DNA of 26,911 bases from an uncultured Agathobacter sp. (GTDB lineage Bacteria > Bacillota > Clostridia > Lachnospirales > Lachnospiraceae), in the NCBI GenBank assembly GCA_934359755.1, contig CAKRLV010000030.1:1-26911 (forward strand), written 5' to 3'. Under the pieces are notes generated by a model that was not told where the DNA came from, made no database searches, and saw only the letters and a program-made list of their open reading frames with translations. Below, piece by piece: positions 23,159-26,911 of the stretch (positions within the stretch are counted from its first letter, which is position 1; the number at the start of each line of letters is the position of its first letter). A program made the position numbers and the translations under genes.

Positions 23159-25276
23159 TTGGCAGGAAGAGAATATCCATTAGAGAGAACAAGAAACATT
23201 GGTATTATGGCTCATATCGATGCCGGAAAGACTACACTTACAGAGCGTATTCTTTACTATACTGGTGTTAACTATAAGATTGGTGATACTCATGAAGGAA
23301 CTGCTACCATGGACTGGATGGAGCAGGAGCAGGAAAGAGGTATCACAATTACTTCAGCTGCTACAACATGTCACTGGACATTACAGGAAGAGCATAAGCC
23401 AAAGGCTGGTGCTTTAGAGCATCGTATCAACATTATCGATACTCCTGGACACGTAGACTTTACAGTTGAGGTAGAGCGTTCACTCCGTGTACTTGACGGC
23501 GCCGTTGGTGTCTTCTGTGCAAAGGGTGGTGTTGAGCCTCAGTCAGAGAATGTATGGCGTCAGGCTGACACATACAACGTACCTAGAATGGCATTCATCA
23601 ACAAGATGGACATTTTAGGAGCTAACTTCTACGGAGCTGTTGAGCAGATTCGTACAAGATTAGGAAAGAACGCAATCGTTCTTCAGCTTCCAATCGGAAA
23701 AGAAGATGATTTCAAGGGAATTATTGACTTATTCGAGATGAAGGCATATATCTACAATGATGACAAGGGTGATGATATCACAATCACTGATGATCTTGGA
23801 GATATGGCTGATCAGGCAGCTGAGTATCATACAGAACTCATTGAGAAAATCTGTGAGTTAGATGATGACCTTATGATGATGTATCTTGAAGGAGAAGAGC
23901 CATCAGTTGATCAGATGAAAGCTGTTCTTCGTAAAGCTACATGTGAGTGTACAGCTATACCTGTTTGCTGTGGTTCAGCATACAGAAACAAAGGTGTACA
24001 GAAGTTACTTGATGCTATCATCGAGTACATGCCAGCACCAACAGATATCCCTTCAATCAAGGGTACTGATCTTGATGGAAATGAAGTTGAGAGACATTCA
24101 TCAGATGATGAACCATTCGCAGCTTTAGCATTCAAGATTATGGCAGATCCATTCGTAGGAAAGCTTGCATTCTTCCGTGTTTACTCAGGAACATGTAAGT
24201 CTGGATCATATGTATTAAATGCAACAAAGGATAAGAAAGAGCGTATAGGACGTATTCTTCAGATGCATGCTAATAAGAGAGAAGAGTTAGACGTAGTTTA
24301 CTCTGGAGATATTGCAGCTGCAGTTGGATTCAAGTTCACTACAACTGGTGATACAATCTGTGATGAGCAGCATCCTGTTATCCTTGAGTCTATGGAATTC
24401 CCAGAGCCAGTTATCGAGCTCGCTATCGAGCCTAAGACAAAAGCTGGACAGGGTAAGATGGGTGAGGCTCTTGCAAAGCTTGCAGAAGAGGATCCTACAT
24501 TCCGTGCTCATACTGATCAGGAAACAGGTCAGACAATCATCGCTGGTATGGGTGAACTTCACCTTGATATCATCGTTGACCGTCTTCTCCGTGAGTTCAA
24601 AGTAGAGGCCAATGTTGGTGCTCCACAGGTTGCTTACAAAGAGACATTCACAAAATCTGTTGATCAGGAATACAAATATGCAAAACAGTCTGGTGGACGT
24701 GGACAGTACGGACACTGTAAAGTACGTTTTGAGCCAATGGATGCCAATGGAGAAGAACTGTTCAAGTTCGATTCAGAGGTTGTCGGTGGATCTATTCCAA
24801 AAGAATATATTCCATCAATTGGCGAAGGTATCGAGGAAGCTACAAAGGCTGGTTCTCTTGGTGGATTCCCTGTAGTTGGTATCCATGCTACAGTATATGA
24901 TGGATCTTACCATGAGGTCGATTCATCAGAGATGGCATTCCATATTGCCGGATCTATGTGTTTTAAAGAGGCTATGGCTAAAGCAGCTCCAGTATTACTC
25001 GAGCCTATCATGAAGGTAGAGGTTACAATGCCTGAGGAGTACATGGGTGATGTTATTGGTGACATTAACTCACGTCGTGGACGTATTGAAGGTATGGATG
25101 ATCTCGGTGGTGGAAAGATCGTTCGTGGTTATGTTCCACTTGCAGAGATGTTCGGATACTCTACAGATCTTCGTTCTAAGACTCAGGGACGTGGAAACTA
25201 CTCAATGTTCTTCGAGAAATATGAGCCAGTTCCAAAGAACGTTCAGGAGAAGGTTCTTGCAAGCCACGCTAAATAA
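23159..25276 (+). CDS. fusA: Elongation factor G
   Basis: A 705-residue translocase with a TTG start after TAGGAGG. The GTPase motifs are AHIDAGKT (18-25), the switch I/II region with EQERGITITSAATT, DTPGH (94-98) and NKMD (148-151). The later domains include GMGELHLDIIVDRL, QSGGRGQYGHC and the C-terminal GRIEGMDDLGGGKIVRGYVPL. Length and motifs fit canonical EF-G, and not the tetracycline-resistance or EF-G2 variants. It drives tRNA-mRNA translocation and ribosome recycling. It is the third gene of the str operon. Confidence 0.97.
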   Translation: MAGREYPLERTRNIGIMAHIDAGKTTLTERILYYTGVNYKIGDTHEGTATMDWMEQEQERGITITSAATTCHWTLQEEHKPKAGALEHRINIIDTPGHVDFTVEVERSLRVLDGAVGVFCAKGGVEPQSENVWRQADTYNVPRMAFINKMDILGANFYGAVEQIRTRLGKNAIVLQLPIGKEDDFKGIIDLFEMKAYIYNDDKGDDITITDDLGDMADQAAEYHTELIEKICELDDDLMMMYLEGEEPSVDQMKAVLRKATCECTAIPVCCGSAYRNKGVQKLLDAIIEYMPAPTDIPSIKGTDLDGNEVERHSSDDEPFAALAFKIMADPFVGKLAFFRVYSGTCKSGSYVLNATKDKKERIGRILQMHANKREELDVVYSGDIAAAVGFKFTTTGDTICDEQHPVILESMEFPEPVIELAIEPKTKAGQGKMGEALAKLAEEDPTFRAHTDQETGQTIIAGMGELHLDIIVDRLLREFKVEANVGAPQVAYKETFTKSVDQEYKYAKQSGGRGQYGHCKVRFEPMDANGEELFKFDSEVVGGSIPKEYIPSIGEGIEEATKAGSLGGFPVVGIHATVYDGSYHEVDSSEMAFHIAGSMCFKEAMAKAAPVLLEPIMKVEVTMPEEYMGDVIGDINSRRGRIEGMDDLGGGKIVRGYVPLAEMFGYSTDLRSKTQGRGNYSMFFEKYEPVPKNVQEKVLASHAK

Positions 25277-25350
25277 TTGTAATTTTTGTTGCAATTTGTA
25301 GAACGAAAATAAGTTTAAACGCTATATTAGGCGTAAAAAGAAATATAATT

Positions 25351-25381
25351 GGCAAATCCCTTTGAAAAAAGGGATTTTGCC
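25351..25381 (+). terminator. Terminator of the str operon (after fusA)
   Basis: ATCCCTTT-GAAA-AAAGGGAT, with pairing extending outward (GGCAAA/TTTTGCC, one bulge), is followed by TTTGCC. The T-run directly after the inner stem makes a usable intrinsic terminator 75 bp after fusA. Confidence 0.7.
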
Positions 25382-25392
25382 GTAAAATTTAC

Positions 25393-25421
25393 TTGAAAAA
25401 ACTTTGATTATTTCGTATAAT
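25393..25421 (+). promoter_or_regulatory. Promoter of tuf, TTGAAA-N17-TATAAT
   Basis: TTGAAA (25393-25398), exact 17-nt spacer, TATAAT (25416-25421). The leader is about 60 nt. tuf is therefore expressed independently of fusA. Confidence 0.88.
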
Positions 25422-25426
25422 CAAAG
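25402..25426 (+). repeat. Perfect 10-bp inverted repeat over the tuf -10 box
   Basis: CTTTGATTAT (25402-25411) and ATAATCAAAG (25417-25426) are exact complements around TTCGT. The right arm contains most of the -10 hexamer, and the left arm fills the spacer. No T-run follows, so it is not a terminator; an operator-like site is possible. Confidence 0.6.
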
Positions 25427-25488
25427 CAGTCGGTAGATGATAAATAATAGCCCGTTGAGGCATAAAAGTTTAAGGAGGACGTTTCAAA

Positions 25489-26676
25489 ATGGCAAAGGCT
25501 AAATTTGAAAGAACAAAACCACATTGTAATATTGGTACCATCGGTCACGTAGATCATGGTAAAACAACTTTAACAGCAGCTATTACAGCAGTTTTAGCAG
25601 CTCGTGTTGCTGGTAACGAAGCAACAGATTTCGCTAACATTGATAAGGCTCCAGAAGAGAGAGAGCGTGGTATCACAATTTCTACAGCTCACGTTGAGTA
25701 TGAGACAGAGAAGAGACATTACGCACACGTTGACTGTCCTGGACATGCTGACTACGTAAAGAACATGATCACTGGTGCAGCTCAGATGGATGGTGCTATC
25801 CTCGTTGTTGCTGCTACTGATGGTGTTATGGCTCAGACAAAAGAGCACATCCTTCTTTCTCGTCAGGTAGGTGTACCTTACATCGTTGTTTTCTTAAACA
25901 AATGTGATATGGTAGATGATCCTGAGCTTATCGAGTTAGTAGAGATGGAAGTTACAGAGCAGCTTGAAGAGTACGGATTCAATGATTGCCCAATCATCAA
26001 AGGATCAGCTCTTAAAGCCCTTGAAGATCCAAACGGTGAGTGGGGAGACAAGATCATGGAGCTTATGGATACTGTAGATTCTTACATCCCAGATCCACAG
26101 CGTGATACAGACAAACCATTCCTTATGCCAGTAGAGGACGTATTCACAATCACAGGTCGTGGTACAGTTGCTACAGGTAGAGTAGAGCGTGGAACACTTC
26201 ACCTCAATGATGAGTTAGAGATCCTTGGTGTTAAGGAAGACGTTCAGAAGACAGTTGTTACTGGAATCGAGATGTTCCGTAAACAGTTAGACGAGGCTCA
26301 GGCTGGAGATAACATCGGTGCACTTCTTCGTGGTGTTAACCGTGATCAGATCGTTCGTGGACAGGTTCTTGCTAAACCAGGAACAGTTACATGCCACCAC
26401 AAATTCACAGCTCAGGTTTACGTTCTTACAAAGGACGAGGGTGGACGTCATACTCCATTCTTCAACAACTATCGTCCACAGTTCTACTTCAGAACAACAG
26501 ACGTAACAGGTGTTTGCGAGCTTCCAGAAGGAACAGAGATGTGTATGCCTGGTGATAACGTAGAGATGACAATCGATATGATTCATCCAGTAGCTATGGA
26601 GCAGGGTCTTACATTCGCTATCCGTGAAGGTGGACGTACTGTAGGATCAGGACGTGTTGCTACAATCATCGAGTAA
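25489..26676 (+). CDS. tuf: Elongation factor Tu
   Basis: A 395-residue protein after TAAGGAGG. It has GHVDHGKT (19-26), the effector region ending RERGITIST, DCPGH (82-86) and NKCD (137-140), then the two beta-barrel domains (ITGRGTVATGRVERGTL; VEMTIDMIHPVAMEQGLTFAIREGGRTVGSGRV). It delivers aminoacyl-tRNA to the ribosomal A site as a GTP complex. The sequence ends VATIIE, typical of firmicutes. It is a single-gene unit with its own promoter and strong terminator. Confidence 0.99.
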   Translation: MAKAKFERTKPHCNIGTIGHVDHGKTTLTAAITAVLAARVAGNEATDFANIDKAPEERERGITISTAHVEYETEKRHYAHVDCPGHADYVKNMITGAAQMDGAILVVAATDGVMAQTKEHILLSRQVGVPYIVVFLNKCDMVDDPELIELVEMEVTEQLEEYGFNDCPIIKGSALKALEDPNGEWGDKIMELMDTVDSYIPDPQRDTDKPFLMPVEDVFTITGRGTVATGRVERGTLHLNDELEILGVKEDVQKTVVTGIEMFRKQLDEAQAGDNIGALLRGVNRDQIVRGQVLAKPGTVTCHHKFTAQVYVLTKDEGGRHTPFFNNYRPQFYFRTTDVTGVCELPEGTEMCMPGDNVEMTIDMIHPVAMEQGLTFAIREGGRTVGSGRVATIIE

Positions 26677-26732
26677 TACAATCTGAAAATAGATTTGTTA
26701 TCGCAAGATAACTTGTGTCCAAACGTAAGATA

Positions 26733-26761
26733 CCCGTAGAACTTCGGTTCTACGGGTTTTT
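26733..26761 (+). terminator. Intrinsic terminator of tuf
   Basis: Perfect 10-bp stem CCCGTAGAAC/GTTCTACGGG closed by the stable tetraloop TTCG (26733-26756), then TTTTT. Confidence 0.95.
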
Positions 26762-26810
26762 CTGTTGCCTGGAAATATATAAAAAAGCGGAAAAGAATAA
26801 CGAACAGTAT

Positions 26811-26849
26811 AGAAAAACGGTTGCCGGGAGAGTGTCCTGACAACCGTTT
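26811..26849 (-). terminator. Minus-strand terminator for a convergent gene outside the window
   Basis: Outer stem AAACGGTTG/CAACCGTTT (26815-26823 with 26841-26849) and inner CGGGA/TCCTG around GAGTG. On the minus strand the stem is followed by TTTTTC, so it most likely ends a leftward transcript entering from beyond 26911. No coding frame for that gene is visible here. Confidence 0.7.
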
Positions 26850-26911
26850 GTGATAACAGAATGATAACAAAATCTTAAATTAAACCAACTAAAGAACTTT
26901 CGTGAAGTATT

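Noticed and set aside
24287..24715. 142-codon minus-strand frame inside fusA
   Set aside because: Cys/Ser/Leu-rich shadow of the EF-G coding sequence without a ribosome-binding site.

Overview
The window looks like a chromosomal segment of an AT-rich, low-GC Gram-positive anaerobe. I place it in the Clostridia, most likely family Lachnospiraceae. The grounds are the gene order rpmG-secE-nusG-rplK-rplA-rplJ-rplL-rpoB-rpoC-rpsL-rpsG-fusA-tuf, strong AGGAGG ribosome-binding sites, near-consensus sigma-A promoters, a long RpoB (1316 aa) with an internal insertion and acidic tail, and accessory families common in that group. The genus cannot be fixed from the sequence alone.

Bases 1 to about 5300 are an accessory, surface-related region. 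They hold the 3' end of an Rpn/PD-(D/E)XK-type gene, a GT-D fold glycosyltransferase, a convergent CgeB/DUF3880-type glycosyltransferase, a frameshifted gene remnant behind a good promoter, and a secreted protein with two BIG2 Ig-like domains and a roughly 500-residue C-terminal region I cannot assign. A decayed second copy of the Rpn-type 3' end closes this block and supplies the stop codon of the BIG2 gene.

Bases 5300 to 9900 hold single-gene units: a PHP-domain phosphoesterase (TrpH/YciV type), a convergent MATE exporter, a small helical DUF2383-like protein, and a FliD-like flagellar cap protein on the minus strand. The divergent spacer between the MATE gene and the DUF2383-like gene carries four tandem 52-bp repeats plus two 13-bp direct repeats. 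All are built around one core, GCAAAATAT, which also appears inverted inside the likely MATE promoter. This iterated-site array is the most unusual structure in the window.

Bases 10000 to 26762 are the transcription and translation super-cluster. A promoter at 10031-10060 starts rpmG-secE-nusG-rplK-rplA. A perfect TTGACA-N17-TATAAT promoter and an L10 leader with attenuator precede rplJ-rplL, which ends at a strong terminator. A further promoter precedes rpoB-rpoC, another precedes rpsL-rpsG-fusA, and tuf has its own promoter overlapped by a perfect 10-bp dyad. Together these genes encode protein secretion (SecE), elongation and antitermination control (NusG), the ribosomal stalk (L10, L7/L12, with L11 at its base), the RNA polymerase core subunits, the decoding-site proteins S12 and S7, and elongation factors G and Tu. 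The window ends with the tuf terminator and a minus-strand terminator for a convergent gene outside the window.

I did not find a convincing new multi-gene system. The best leads are the iterated-site array, the uncharacterised domain of the BIG2 protein beside two glycosyltransferases, and the dyad over the tuf promoter.
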